Shown: positions 8,099 to 18,360, counted from the stretch's first letter. The stretch is 64,000 nt of DNA from Nitrosomonas sp. (GCA_021604405.1 BQJA01000004.1:19096-83095), one strand, 5' to 3'. Program-made: numbers and translations. The notes: generated from the sequence alone by a model not told the origin.

Positions 8099-10360
8099 AT
8101 GATAAGACAAATCAGACTGAAAATTATTCCTAAATATTCTTTATTATTTTTTGTTTCACACTTGATGGCTTTTTTTCTATCTTTTGATAGTTATGCGCAG
8201 TCGAAACAGGAACAGGCAAATCAAGCTGGCGAATTTAAAAAGCAGCAAGCACCCCTCGCATCTGCATCGCAGACAGAATCCGCGAAGGCCGATCCTCAGG
8301 TTCTCCCAGAAATTACAATTGAAGGCAAAGGCTCTAGAAATATTGCCGGGTATGTAACCAAGCGTAACAACACGGCAACAAAGACGGATACGCCAATTCT
8401 GGAGACGCCGCAATCGATATCTGTGGTAACCCGTGATGAAATGGATATCAGAAGTGTGCAGGAAATGACTGAAGCCTTGCGCTATGTCCCTGGCGTCACC
8501 GTGGATCAATTTGGCTTTGATGGCCGTGGTTATGAGTATCTGTTAATGAGGGGATTTAACGCGCTTACCACGGCTAATTTTCGTGATGGCTTGAGCAACG
8601 CGGCGCAAGGTCTGTTTTTTTCATCGTTTATTACAGATACATATGGATTAGAACAAATTGATGTACTGCGTGGTCCTTCATCAGTTATGTTTGGGCGTGG
8701 TGATGCCGGTGGTATCGTTAATCGTGTCACGAAGCGACCAAACGATAATCCAGTTCGAGAAATTCAATTTCAGTACGGCAATTTTAATCGTAAGCGGCTC
8801 GCTGCTGACTTAGGCGCGGTGAGTAAGGATGGCACGGTCATGTTTCGGTTGGTCGGGACAGGTCTGGATACGAATACGCAGGTCCGATATCCCAACACGG
8901 GCGGTGATCGTGCAAATCTTGAACGTGTCTATATTGCGCCATCGATAACCTGGCGCCCGACAAATGCCACGACCCTCACGTTGATGGGCGACATATTGAA
9001 TAACCGCAGTGGATCGTCGCCTTTTTACCTGACGGCACCCAATGGTGGTTTTACCAATGTTCTACAAAGTGATCCGCAATTTACAAAATACAACACCAAT
9101 CAATATTCGTTCAGTTATCAATTTGAGCATCTCTTCAATGACATCTTTATTGCACGCCAAAATTTTCGATTTGCAGAGCAAACAGGGAATTTTCAGGATT
9201 TATTTTCAACCGGGTTCAATACGGCTGACCAACCTACACTCGCGGATAGAGAAGCTTACGGTACGAAAGAGCGGTTAAACCAGATTGTTCTGGATACGCA
9301 TTTGCAAACCAAGCTTGACACCGGACCGGTTAATCATACCGCATTAATAGGGGTGGATTGGAATCGGACAAATGCGACGCTTAAATATTTTGAAGGCTAC
9401 AATAATGGACTCACTGTGCCGGGTATTGATATTGCAAATCCGGTGTATAACGTGCCAATTGCCAGCCCGAATGCATTGCTTGATGATGCAGAACAGCGAA
9501 TCGATCAGCTTGGTTTTTATATTCAGGATCAAATGCGGTATAACGAAAACTGGATTGTTACACTGAGCGGACGCCATGACAGAATTCATTCGAGAGATAA
9601 GAATTTTTTGAGTGGGACAACAGCCAAAGTCAACGATAACGCTTTTACCGGACGGGCGGGTTTAACCTACGTATTTTCAAACGGCATCGCGCCTTATTTT
9701 AGTTATTCACAATCCTTCTTGCCTCAGGCCGGCTTTGATTCCAGTAATAATTCTTTTGACCCGACACGCGGCGAACAATATGAGGCAGGTGTCAAATACC
9801 AGCCTGTGGGAGGGAGAAGTTTGTACACGGCTGCATTCTTTGACCTGACAAAAACCAATGTACTAACGCGTGACCCAAATGACGCAACGGGTTTCCGGTC
9901 TACCCAATCAGGAAAAATACGATCACGCGGCGTTGAGTTGGAAGCCCGTGCGGAGTTGCTGCGCGGTTTGAATATGATCAGTTCTTTCACTTATCACAAT
10001 GTAAAAAATATCGACGATACTGATTTCGAAGGCAAGATGCCAGTGCAAGTGCCAAAAACGATGGCATCCGGGTGGCTGGATTATTCTTTTGGCGCACTGG
10101 GTATCGATTGGTTGAGAGGTTTAGGTTTGGGTGGCGGGGTCCGCTATGTCGGCAAAGTGTTTAATGAACCAGAAAACACAAGTACAACGCCATCGTTTAC
10201 TTTGTTTGATGCAACGCTTCGCTACGAAAGGGGCCCCATGCTATTTAACATAAATGCCAGCAATATATTTGATAAAAGATATATTGCCTCGACATTTTTC
10301 GGTAGAAACTATTTAGGCACCGAACGTACGGTGATCGGTACATTGACGCTTAGATTCTAA
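8099..10360 (+). CDS. TonB-dependent ferric-siderophore receptor
   Basis: A 753-residue outer-membrane receptor. A signal peptide covers about residues 1-33 (cleavage after SYAQ). A short region including LPEITIEG precedes the plug, which starts with the siderophore-receptor signature ETPQSISVVTRDE near 100 and continues with RGPSSVMFGRGDAGGIVNRVTKRP. The beta-barrel ends with the expected terminal phenylalanine (TLTLRF). The mature N-terminus is too short for an STN signalling domain, so the receptor probably does not signal to an ECF sigma factor as FpvA does. It lies 49 bp after the monooxygenase and very likely imports the iron complex made by this locus. Confidence 0.93.
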   Translation: MIRQIRLKIIPKYSLLFFVSHLMAFFLSFDSYAQSKQEQANQAGEFKKQQAPLASASQTESAKADPQVLPEITIEGKGSRNIAGYVTKRNNTATKTDTPILETPQSISVVTRDEMDIRSVQEMTEALRYVPGVTVDQFGFDGRGYEYLLMRGFNALTTANFRDGLSNAAQGLFFSSFITDTYGLEQIDVLRGPSSVMFGRGDAGGIVNRVTKRPNDNPVREIQFQYGNFNRKRLAADLGAVSKDGTVMFRLVGTGLDTNTQVRYPNTGGDRANLERVYIAPSITWRPTNATTLTLMGDILNNRSGSSPFYLTAPNGGFTNVLQSDPQFTKYNTNQYSFSYQFEHLFNDIFIARQNFRFAEQTGNFQDLFSTGFNTADQPTLADREAYGTKERLNQIVLDTHLQTKLDTGPVNHTALIGVDWNRTNATLKYFEGYNNGLTVPGIDIANPVYNVPIASPNALLDDAEQRIDQLGFYIQDQMRYNENWIVTLSGRHDRIHSRDKNFLSGTTAKVNDNAFTGRAGLTYVFSNGIAPYFSYSQSFLPQAGFDSSNNSFDPTRGEQYEAGVKYQPVGGRSLYTAAFFDLTKTNVLTRDPNDATGFRSTQSGKIRSRGVELEARAELLRGLNMISSFTYHNVKNIDDTDFEGKMPVQVPKTMASGWLDYSFGALGIDWLRGLGLGGGVRYVGKVFNEPENTSTTPSFTLFDATLRYERGPMLFNINASNIFDKRYIASTFFGRNYLGTERTVIGTLTLRF

Positions 10361-10410
10361 GTATCGTTACGCTATTTCCAACCCATATCCCCAGTTCTAT
10401 TGGAGTTTTT

Positions 10411-11376
10411 ATGCCACTTGATGACGACCTGGCAGCATTTCTCGAGCTTGTTAAAAAAAGCATACTTTGCGGAGAAAGAACCGCGATGCATTTGTTGACG
10501 CCAGAAAAAGCGCGAATAGAATACGATATTTCAACACAAATACTGGATGAGTCCGGGCCGCCTGTTGCGAACGTGACAGACATTGCGATTTTGTGTCGGG
10601 ACGGAAATTCCATTAATGCACGGTTATATCAACCAACTGAGTTTGCACAAGTCACACAGCCTCAACCGGTTTTACTCTATTTTCATGGGGGCGGGTACTG
10701 CATCGGCGGACTTGAGTCGCACGATTCGCTGTGCCGGTCTTTGGCGGCATTGACACCATGTTACGTGTTGAGCATCGCTTATCGCCTGGCGCCTGAATAC
10801 CGTTTTCCCACCGCAGTATATGATGCGCAGGATGCCTATCAATGGGTAATATCAAACGGGCATGAACATTCTTTGGATACAAACCGTTTAGCTGTCGGCG
10901 GTGATAGTGTCGGTGGAACACTGGCGACCGGATTGACAATTGCCGCTCGAGAAGAAAAGTGGCAGCAGCCGGCTTGTCAGATATTGCTGTACCCTTGTAC
11001 GGGTGCCTGGCAGAAAACTGGATCACACCGACGTTTTTCGCAAGGATATTTGCTTGAAGAGAAAACGCTGCAATGGATGTTTACGAATTATCTTCGCGAT
11101 GAGACCGATCGTGCCGATTGGCGTTTTGCACCGCTGCAAGCAAAAAATTTATGCAGCCTTGCGCCGGCAATTGTGATTCTGCCAGAGTTTGATCCTTTGC
11201 TGGATGAAGGAATCGCTTATGCAGACAAATTGAAAGCCGCAGGTGTTGCCACTTGTGTCAAAATTTATTCTGGGATGATTCACGATTTTGCCCGTCTTGG
11301 AAATATAGTGAATGATGCCTATCAGGTACGAAAGGATATTGCAGATACGCTCGCTGCTACGTTTTATCTGAACTAG
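10411..11376 (+). CDS. HSL-type alpha/beta hydrolase (possible siderophore-processing esterase)
   Basis: A 321-residue alpha/beta-hydrolase of the fold-3 (hormone-sensitive lipase) class. The oxyanion motif HGGGYCIGG is near residue 91, the nucleophile motif GGDSVGG near 166, the probable acid in EFDPLLDEG near 260 and the catalytic His in MIHDF near 291. There is no signal peptide, so it should act in the cytoplasm on carboxyl esters. It sits 50 bp after the receptor in the same orientation and with a GGAG ribosome site, so it is probably co-transcribed. Some siderophore loci use an esterase to release iron from ester-containing siderophores; that role here is only a contextual guess. Confidence 0.8.
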   Translation: MPLDDDLAAFLELVKKSILCGERTAMHLLTPEKARIEYDISTQILDESGPPVANVTDIAILCRDGNSINARLYQPTEFAQVTQPQPVLLYFHGGGYCIGGLESHDSLCRSLAALTPCYVLSIAYRLAPEYRFPTAVYDAQDAYQWVISNGHEHSLDTNRLAVGGDSVGGTLATGLTIAAREEKWQQPACQILLYPCTGAWQKTGSHRRFSQGYLLEEKTLQWMFTNYLRDETDRADWRFAPLQAKNLCSLAPAIVILPEFDPLLDEGIAYADKLKAAGVATCVKIYSGMIHDFARLGNIVNDAYQVRKDIADTLAATFYLN

Positions 11377-11579
11377 CTGTCCATTGGAAACCTTCATGAA
11401 ATGGCCGGAATTAACTTAAAACTGATAAAAAATACGTTTTGTATGAACGATGCACATTTCAGGGTAATTTTTACACAGCAGCGGTAAAGCGGGTAGTTTT
11501 TACTAGTCAGCTCAAGACCAGGCTGATGCAGAAGTACCTTTAAATATTCCCTAATTAAAATATTGGATCCGTTTTGGTG

Positions 11580-12947
11580 ATGCGGTTTATCATTCGTTTG
11601 ACATTGTTTCTTTTTCTGACTGGGTGCAATATGCTGCCGCAGCGGGATCTGCAGGAAGTCGGTGCGGATCTGCCGAATCAGTGGCGTGGCGGACAACAAA
11701 CAGCCAGTCAACCGTTACCCGACAAATGGGTTGAAACATTCGATGACGCGCAGCTCCAAGAATTGGTTGCAACGGCCCTGGTCAATAATTATGAACTGAA
11801 GGCGGCGGCAGCGCGAGTCGATGCAGCGATTGCTCAGGCTCGGATAGACGGATCAGGCCGCTGGCCACAGATATTCATGAGCACCGATCGCGAACAAGCG
11901 CAGATACGCGAAGCGGGTTTCGGCTCATCTGATTTTGGCGTTTTTGAAGTCCTGTTCGGTATCAGTTGGGAAGTGGATGTGTGGGGGCGGATACGCGACA
12001 TCCAGCAAGCCGCGATATCGGAAGCCGATGCCACCAATACCGATTATTATGGCGCGAGGCTTTCCCTTGCAGCGCGTGTGGCCCAAATCTATTTTGAATT
12101 GATCGAAGCAAAGCTCCAGGCGGCGGTAGTGGAGGAGTCCATCAAAGATCGTACCATTATTGCCAGTCTGGTGCGCGGACGCTTCCAGCGTGGCCTGGTC
12201 CGAGGATTAGACCTGCGTTTGGCACTGACTGATCTGGCCAACGCAGAAGCAGAGCTTGAAGAAACACGTAATAGAATTCAGGCGACGGCGCGCCGTTTAG
12301 AGACTTTGTTGGGCCATTATCCGCAAGGTAATGCGTTGCAAGTGACTACTTTGCCACCCTTGCCTGGTGTTATTGCAGCCGGATTGCCCGCCGAGCTGCT
12401 GGAACGCAGACCCGACGTCGTTGCTGCATTCAGTCGTTTGCAAGCCGCAGATTTTTATATGACGAGCTCCAAGAAATTGCGTCTGCCGCGAATCACACTA
12501 ACGGCGGCAGGCGGCACACGAACTGCTGATCTAACCGAATTGGCTGATCCCAGATCGGCGGCGTGGAACGTGTTTGCAGGGCTTATGCAGCCCCTGTTTA
12601 CCGGTGGACGCATCGAAGGCGAAATCTCACGTAACCAAGCACACGCAGAAGAAGCACTGAATCTCTACAAAAATACCGCGCTTAATGCTTTTCGCGAAGT
12701 GGAACAGGCCCTGGCAGCTGAAGAATGGTTGCGCGGTCAAGAGATCTCGCTGAGAAAGGCTGTTGAACAAACTGAAGCAAGCCAGGAGCTTGCAGTTTAT
12801 TCCTATCGTAATGGCTTAATTCAGATTCTCACGCTGCTTGACAGTTATCGCAGCACACTGGTTGCCCAAAGCGCACACCTATCGATTACCCGGCAACTAC
12901 TTAGCAACCGGGTTAATCTTTACCTGGCGTTGGGTGGAAATGTATAA
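11580..12947 (+). CDS. RND outer-membrane factor lipoprotein, NodT family
   Basis: About 456 residues from ATG 11580; in-frame GTG 11577 and TTG 11574 are alternatives and none has a strong ribosome site. The signal peptide ends in a lipobox (LTGC near residue 16). The body has the duplicated OMF pattern with ALVNNYELKAAAARVDAA near 65-85 and GLPAELLERRPDVVAAFSRLQAA near 272-295, the latter diagnostic of the NodT/OprM family. It forms the trimeric outer-membrane channel for the adaptor and pump genes immediately downstream. A 197-bp gap separates it from the hydrolase, so a separate promoter is possible. Confidence 0.9.
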   Translation: MRFIIRLTLFLFLTGCNMLPQRDLQEVGADLPNQWRGGQQTASQPLPDKWVETFDDAQLQELVATALVNNYELKAAAARVDAAIAQARIDGSGRWPQIFMSTDREQAQIREAGFGSSDFGVFEVLFGISWEVDVWGRIRDIQQAAISEADATNTDYYGARLSLAARVAQIYFELIEAKLQAAVVEESIKDRTIIASLVRGRFQRGLVRGLDLRLALTDLANAEAELEETRNRIQATARRLETLLGHYPQGNALQVTTLPPLPGVIAAGLPAELLERRPDVVAAFSRLQAADFYMTSSKKLRLPRITLTAAGGTRTADLTELADPRSAAWNVFAGLMQPLFTGGRIEGEISRNQAHAEEALNLYKNTALNAFREVEQALAAEEWLRGQEISLRKAVEQTEASQELAVYSYRNGLIQILTLLDSYRSTLVAQSAHLSITRQLLSNRVNLYLALGGNV

Positions 12948-12994
12948 GCGCTTGTTGCAGTGACCGTGCGGCGAAATTCTATGGCTATCAGCGC

Positions 12995-14185
12995 ATGAGT
13001 TTGCGACACCAATTACGCATCGCACTACTGATTGTGATTGCCGGCATATCGGTTGCAGTTGCCATCGTCAGTTTTCCTCCTCAGGCTGACGAACAGGAAG
13101 ACATTATCAAACCGCCCTCAGTGCAATTCAACACAGTAGAATTTCGGCGATTACGTATGGATATTCGCTCACAGGGACGTGTTATGGCGCAGACTGAGAT
13201 AGATCTGGTTACAGGCGTCTCAGGTAATATTACCAAAGTCTCGTCTAATTTTGTCAGTGGCGGGTTTTTTAATAAGGGCGATTTATTGGTTTCAATTGAT
13301 CCGGCCGAATACGATTTACGGGTGGCACAAGCGCAAGCCAGGGTGATGGAAGCGCAATATCAATTAACGCGGGAAGAGGCTGAAGCGCAACAAGCCCGTG
13401 ATGAATGGCAACAATTAGGAGAGGGAGATCCAAGTCCGTTGAGCTTGCGGGTTCCGCAATTGAAAGAAAAGCGGGCAAAGCTTGCAGCTGAGCAAGAAGA
13501 ATTAAGAAATGCCCGTTTGTTACGCCAGCGAACAGAGATAAGAGCGCCTTTTAATGGGCGGGTTCGCAACAAAGAAATCGGGTTGGGGCAATATATCGAT
13601 GATGGCACGATATTGGGCAGAATTTACAACAGCGATATGTTTGAAGTGCGGCTGCCCATCAGTACCCATGAGCTGGCTTGGATTGAGTTTCCTGATTTGC
13701 CTCAGCACAATCAGTCCGCCCGGTCTGCCGTTGTGAAGTTGACGGCCAGTTACCAGGGGCAACAGCAAACCTGGTCAGGAAAAATCGTGCGGAGTGAAGG
13801 CGTTGTTGATCAAGATACCGGGATGGTGATCGTCATTGCACAAGTTGCTGATCCATTTGGCTTGGCAACACAGAACAGGCAATCTGAAAGTAACACAAAA
13901 CCCACCAGCATTTTACCGGTCGGCTTATTTGTAGAAGCGACTATCGAAGGACGCTGGTTTGATGACTTGGTCGCAATCCCTGCCAGTGCGCTGTACAGGG
14001 ATCAGCATGTTGTGATCATCGATCCCGAGAACCGGTTGCGATTCCGTAATGTGGAGGTATTCAAGCGGGTGCGTGAGCTGGCAATCATTAAAACGGGATT
14101 GATTGAGAGTGAACGTGTACTGACGGCCGGGTTACATCATCCCGTTGAAGGAATGGTGGTTGCGCCCAACGAGTCTATCCGATGA
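12995..14185 (+). CDS. RND periplasmic adaptor (membrane fusion protein)
   Basis: A 396-residue adaptor. One N-terminal membrane anchor (about 8-26) is followed by a lipoyl-like barrel-sandwich (GNITKVSSNFVSGGFFNKGDLLVSIDPAEYDL near 75-105), a coiled-coil hairpin rich in A, Q and E (about 107-170), and the returning lipoyl half with TEIRAPFNGRVRNKEIGLGQ near 172. It links the outer-membrane factor to the inner-membrane RND pump. The stop codon overlaps the pump start in an ATGA arrangement, which supports coupled translation. The pump subunits lie inside the siderophore locus, so siderophore export or recycling is a possible task, but substrate cannot be read from sequence. Confidence 0.9.
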   Translation: MSLRHQLRIALLIVIAGISVAVAIVSFPPQADEQEDIIKPPSVQFNTVEFRRLRMDIRSQGRVMAQTEIDLVTGVSGNITKVSSNFVSGGFFNKGDLLVSIDPAEYDLRVAQAQARVMEAQYQLTREEAEAQQARDEWQQLGEGDPSPLSLRVPQLKEKRAKLAAEQEELRNARLLRQRTEIRAPFNGRVRNKEIGLGQYIDDGTILGRIYNSDMFEVRLPISTHELAWIEFPDLPQHNQSARSAVVKLTASYQGQQQTWSGKIVRSEGVVDQDTGMVIVIAQVADPFGLATQNRQSESNTKPTSILPVGLFVEATIEGRWFDDLVAIPASALYRDQHVVIIDPENRLRFRNVEVFKRVRELAIIKTGLIESERVLTAGLHHPVEGMVVAPNESIR

Positions 14186-17100
14186 AATTGATTGTCTGGT
14201 TTGCTAAGAATCCGATAGCTGCCAATTTCCTCATGCTGATCATTATTGCCGGTGGCGCGCTGGGTTTAACAATATCCAAGCAATATACAGTTCCACCTGC
14301 GCCGCAGAATCAATTGAAGATAGAAATTGTTTATCCTGGTGCAAGCCCCGCGGAAGTGGAACAAGCATTATGTATTCCGATTGAGGCGGCTATCCATGAT
14401 TTAGAAGGTATCCGGCATATCAATTCGGTTGCTGACCAAGCTGAGTGCGATGTAATCGTAGAGTTTGATCCGGGGATTGACGCCGCACGTTTTCAGGCAA
14501 ATGTACAAGCCAGGATAGATCGCATTACGGTTTTTCCGAAAGGCGCTGAGAAGCTGAAAATTGAAGAATTACGTACGGCTGACTTGAATGCGGTGACAAT
14601 CATGGTGCATGGTGAAGTGGATATGCGCACCCTGATGCAGCAACGCGATCAACTGCAGGCAATGCTAAGCAAACACCCGGATATAGGAAAACTTTTTGCC
14701 TGGCCAGCGCTTCCTTATGAAATTTCGATTGAAGTTACGGAATCTGATTTACGTCGGTACGGATTAAGTTTTCAAGAAATCGCTGAAGCTATTCAGGCTG
14801 CTTCCAACAATATCCCGGCAGGAGAGCTTAAAACAACCGATGGAAAATTATTGCTAAGAAGCAAAAATCAGGCGATGTCCGTGGCAGATTATGCTGCTAT
14901 TAATCTAAGATCCGAGCGGGACGGTGCGCGTTTACTGCTGGGTAATATTGCGCAAATCCGTGAAACGGTTGATGAGAGGGATGTTTTGGCAAGAATCGAC
15001 GGCAAGCCGGCCGTATCATTATTTGTTATGTCAAAAGACCGCATTACGACAACAGTGGCAGCAGTTAATGAGGTTATTGCCGCATTTCGTCCTGGATTAC
15101 CTGACGGGGTCGGTATTTCGACTTGGGATGATTGGTCGAAATACTATGAGCAAAATATGTCGATGCTCATTCACTCGGCTTTTTCCGGCTTTTGTTTGAT
15201 ATTTCTGATATTAGCACTAACCTTGCGTTTTAAGCTCGCATTGTGGGTGAGCAGCGGGATTCTGATATCAGTCATGGGTACTTTCTGGATCATGCCGATG
15301 CTGGGGATTTCACTGAATACCTATTCAATCGCAGCGCTGATTCTAGTACTGGGTATTGTGGTGGATGATGCGATCGTGGTCGGTGAGAATATTTATACAC
15401 ATCAACAGCAAGGATATATCGGTTCGTCAGGCGCGATCAATGGAACGCTGGAAATTGCGCCGCTGATGATCATTATGGTGGTTTCGACAATGATTGCCTT
15501 TGTGCCCGGAATTTTTCTGCCCGGGCTGAGTGGTCATTTGATGTATAACGTCTCTGCCGTAGTCATTGTAACGCTGATGTTTTCTATGCTGGAAGCGCTG
15601 CTAATACTGCCTTCCCATGTATCGGGATACTATAAGCCTGCTGCCAATCAGAAGCAGGCTGGTTTAACAGCTTTTTTTGACGCGCTTCGAAATAAAGTCG
15701 ATGCAGGTCTGCACTGGTTAATTAACAGCGCGTATATGCCGATTCTTGGAACGCTGCTTCGCTTTCGCTACATAACGCTATCGGTATTTACTATGGTTCT
15801 GATGATTACGGTTGCATTCGTTTCTTCCGGACGCATTCAGAGTGTTATGGACATGCCGGTGAATGACTATTATTTGTTTGCAGTTCTTGAGATGGCGCCC
15901 GGCACGCCGTTTGAAGTGGTCAATCATGAAATGATGCGGCTGGAACGGATAGCCAATGAGATTCGCCGCGAATTAAACGCAGAGCTCGGAATTGACGCGA
16001 CAACTCCATTGAAAGATAGTTTTCAGCATATTATTACAGCGATTGAAGACAATTCGGGTTATGTGGATATTGAAATAGCGATTGATGAGCGTATTCGTTC
16101 ACGGGTGGATCGTATCAAACAGACATGGCAGGCGCGTTTTGGCGAACTTCCGCCTGATGCGACTTTATCTATTCAAACTTTCTGGCCAAGAAATCTGGGG
16201 GTGCCCGCAACGCAATCGTCCAAAGCAATCGAATTGAAATTGATCGCCCCAGATACTGCAAGCCAAAGCGCTGCAAGTGAGATACTTAAAGCCAGGCTTT
16301 CTTCTTATGCGGGAGTCCATAGCGTGACCGGCTCCATGCAGATAGGAAAGCCTGAGTTAAATCTCAAACTAAAGCCTGAAGCTGCGTATTACGGTTTAAC
16401 AATGCAAAATCTGGGAGAACAGGTGCGTAATGGATTTTTGGGACTTGAAGCGCAGCGATTCTTTCTTGATCGAGATGAAATTCGGGTTATTGTGCGCTTT
16501 CCTTTGGCGCATCGCCGTACTTTGGATGACTTGTACCGCATGCCGATAAAACTGGCTAATGGCAATACCGTTCCTTTTTTTACCATTGCAGAGGCAGAAT
16601 ACATGCCAGGCTTTGTCAGCATTACACGTCAGAATCGTGAGCGGATACAATTGGTTAGCGGGGAAGTATATAAAGGAGTGGCGAGTGTTGAAACTATTCT
16701 TGCCGACTTGCGCGAGAATGTAATTCCCAAACTGGAAGCGCAATTTCCAGGTCTCAGAATCGAGCCAGGCCAATCCAGACAAAAGCAGGAAGAAACAATG
16801 TCGTTGCTGTGGCGCTACGGGATATTAGCAGTACTGGCGATATATGCATTGCTGGCGGTGCCATTGCGTTCTTATCTGCAACCTCTCATCATCATGTCGG
16901 CGATTCCTTTTGGTTTTATCGGTGCCGTATTGGGTCATTTGCTGATGGATATCCCGCTATCGTTGGAATCATATGTGGCACTGTTTGCTGTAGCAGGGAT
17001 AGTAATTAACGATAGTCTGATATTAGTTGCAAAAATCAATGATATTTCGCAAAAGAAATCATCATCTTTTAATGCCGTAATGTTGGCGGGTAAAGCACGT

Positions 17101-17316
17101 TTTCGTGCAATATTTCTCACAACCGCCACCACTTTTATGGGGTTGATGCCGCTAATCAATGCGCAAAGTTCGGATGCGGAAAAGATTATGCCTATGGCCG
17201 TTTCCCTTGCATTCGGCATTTTGTTTTCGTCTTTGATTACCCTGTTTCTGGTTCCGACTGCCTGCGCTGTTTTAAACGGACGTTCCTGGTTCATCGGAGC
17301 GAGAGAAACGATATAA
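14182..17316 (+). CDS. RND efflux permease
   Basis: A 1044-residue inner-membrane pump of normal RND length with twelve predicted helices and two large periplasmic loops. The TM4 proton-relay pair is present in LVLGIVVDDAIVVGENIY near residues 393-410, followed by an internal gate-like region. In TM10 the corresponding segment is AGIVINDSLILVAKIND. These features put it with proton-driven drug/lipid-type RND pumps rather than with the CusA heavy-metal class found elsewhere in this window. Start ATG overlaps the adaptor stop. It completes a full OMF-adaptor-pump set, the last genes of the rightward siderophore run before the convergent phosphopantetheinyl transferase. Confidence 0.92.
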   Translation: MKLIVWFAKNPIAANFLMLIIIAGGALGLTISKQYTVPPAPQNQLKIEIVYPGASPAEVEQALCIPIEAAIHDLEGIRHINSVADQAECDVIVEFDPGIDAARFQANVQARIDRITVFPKGAEKLKIEELRTADLNAVTIMVHGEVDMRTLMQQRDQLQAMLSKHPDIGKLFAWPALPYEISIEVTESDLRRYGLSFQEIAEAIQAASNNIPAGELKTTDGKLLLRSKNQAMSVADYAAINLRSERDGARLLLGNIAQIRETVDERDVLARIDGKPAVSLFVMSKDRITTTVAAVNEVIAAFRPGLPDGVGISTWDDWSKYYEQNMSMLIHSAFSGFCLIFLILALTLRFKLALWVSSGILISVMGTFWIMPMLGISLNTYSIAALILVLGIVVDDAIVVGENIYTHQQQGYIGSSGAINGTLEIAPLMIIMVVSTMIAFVPGIFLPGLSGHLMYNVSAVVIVTLMFSMLEALLILPSHVSGYYKPAANQKQAGLTAFFDALRNKVDAGLHWLINSAYMPILGTLLRFRYITLSVFTMVLMITVAFVSSGRIQSVMDMPVNDYYLFAVLEMAPGTPFEVVNHEMMRLERIANEIRRELNAELGIDATTPLKDSFQHIITAIEDNSGYVDIEIAIDERIRSRVDRIKQTWQARFGELPPDATLSIQTFWPRNLGVPATQSSKAIELKLIAPDTASQSAASEILKARLSSYAGVHSVTGSMQIGKPELNLKLKPEAAYYGLTMQNLGEQVRNGFLGLEAQRFFLDRDEIRVIVRFPLAHRRTLDDLYRMPIKLANGNTVPFFTIAEAEYMPGFVSITRQNRERIQLVSGEVYKGVASVETILADLRENVIPKLEAQFPGLRIEPGQSRQKQEETMSLLWRYGILAVLAIYALLAVPLRSYLQPLIIMSAIPFGFIGAVLGHLLMDIPLSLESYVALFAVAGIVINDSLILVAKINDISQKKSSSFNAVMLAGKARFRAIFLTTATTFMGLMPLINAQSSDAEKIMPMAVSLAFGILFSSLITLFLVPTACAVLNGRSWFIGARETI

Positions 17317-17532
17317 GCCATGGGCATTGAACGATTCTTCGTCGATATAGAAATTTCTTCTATGCGGCTATACGAATACCTTTGCATACCAGCGCAGGCA
17401 ACAGTTTTATGCCCGCCTGCTTGAGGAAATGACGGTGCAGTTCGAGCTGTTCGGAAATGTGATGAAAGCATCTGCCTTTTCATTGCACACATCAATGTGG
17501 CGATCAGTTCAATATCAACGCAAGTTAAAACA

Positions 17533-18192
17533 CTAGTATTGCACTGTAAGCGCCGCCAGGTAATCGTTGGTTGGCAACGCTATCAGCCATCCCTTCAGTT
17601 CTGGCCACGATGGATCGTCACAGACAATATGGTAGTCAGTATTGTTACCGGATATTATGGAAATCGTCTGAAGATGTTCGGAAATTCCAATACCTAAAGC
17701 TTTTAATGCGGATTCCTTGGCAACCCAGCGGCGCATGAATGCTTGCTGGGTTTTTCGGGCGCATCGACGTTCCAATGGTGAGAACACGTAGCGGGCCAGG
17801 CTGTTGACATCGATGGATCGATTGGTACATTCAATATCAACACCAACACATCGCTCTTTTGACGTTGCAATCAACGCAAAGCTGCCTGCATGCGAAACGT
17901 TGAATTCGATATGCGTATTGCTTTGCAGAAATGGTTTTCCATACGCATTCGTTGCAAAAAGTAAAGCCTCGGGTGTCGACATCACCTGCGGGGCCAGCAG
18001 CCTTCTCAGTGCAGCTCTTGTGGCTACCGAGCGCACACGATCCTCATGGAAATGCAGTGAAGTCGCATGCATGCGTTCGCTGTCGCTTAGAATTGACAAA
18101 TCAGCGTGATGCAAGGGAGCCTGCAGGTTTAACGGCAACAACCAGACTTCGATACCGTCTGGAACGGCAGAGGGCAGGGTTAACAATTGCAT
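17533..18192 (-). CDS. Sfp-type 4'-phosphopantetheinyl transferase
   Basis: A 219-residue enzyme of the Sfp/EntD superfamily. The magnesium-binding motif GVDIECTNRS is near residue 116 and the second motif WVAKESALKALG near 155-168; the N-terminal half has RVRSVATRAALRRLLA as in Sfp-class members. It transfers phosphopantetheine from CoA to carrier-protein domains, an essential activation step for a nonribosomal peptide synthetase. No synthetase is in this window, but an Sfp-type enzyme beside hydroxamate siderophore genes implies one nearby. It converges with the RND operon across a 216-bp gap that contains no recognisable feature. Confidence 0.9.
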   Translation of the reverse strand: MQLLTLPSAVPDGIEVWLLPLNLQAPLHHADLSILSDSERMHATSLHFHEDRVRSVATRAALRRLLAPQVMSTPEALLFATNAYGKPFLQSNTHIEFNVSHAGSFALIATSKERCVGVDIECTNRSIDVNSLARYVFSPLERRCARKTQQAFMRRWVAKESALKALGIGISEHLQTISIISGNNTDYHIVCDDPSWPELKGWLIALPTNDYLAALTVQY

Positions 18193-18360
18193 AATTTACA
18201 ATGTTGCGTTCAGTGCGTCTCGATTTCTTCGGATTAATTCTCAGATAATAGGTCGCGTGCCGTCAGTTTGTTGCGCGCTAACGTTTTTAAAAATTGTACG
18301 CCATAAATGCCAGTATTTTGGAATAACGCACAGAACAGCCAGCGACTGCCATTTTTATCT

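Noticed and set aside
1-18192. A nonribosomal peptide synthetase within the window
   Set aside because: No adenylation-condensation-carrier multidomain frame is present; the only adenylation enzyme is the single-domain acyl ligase.
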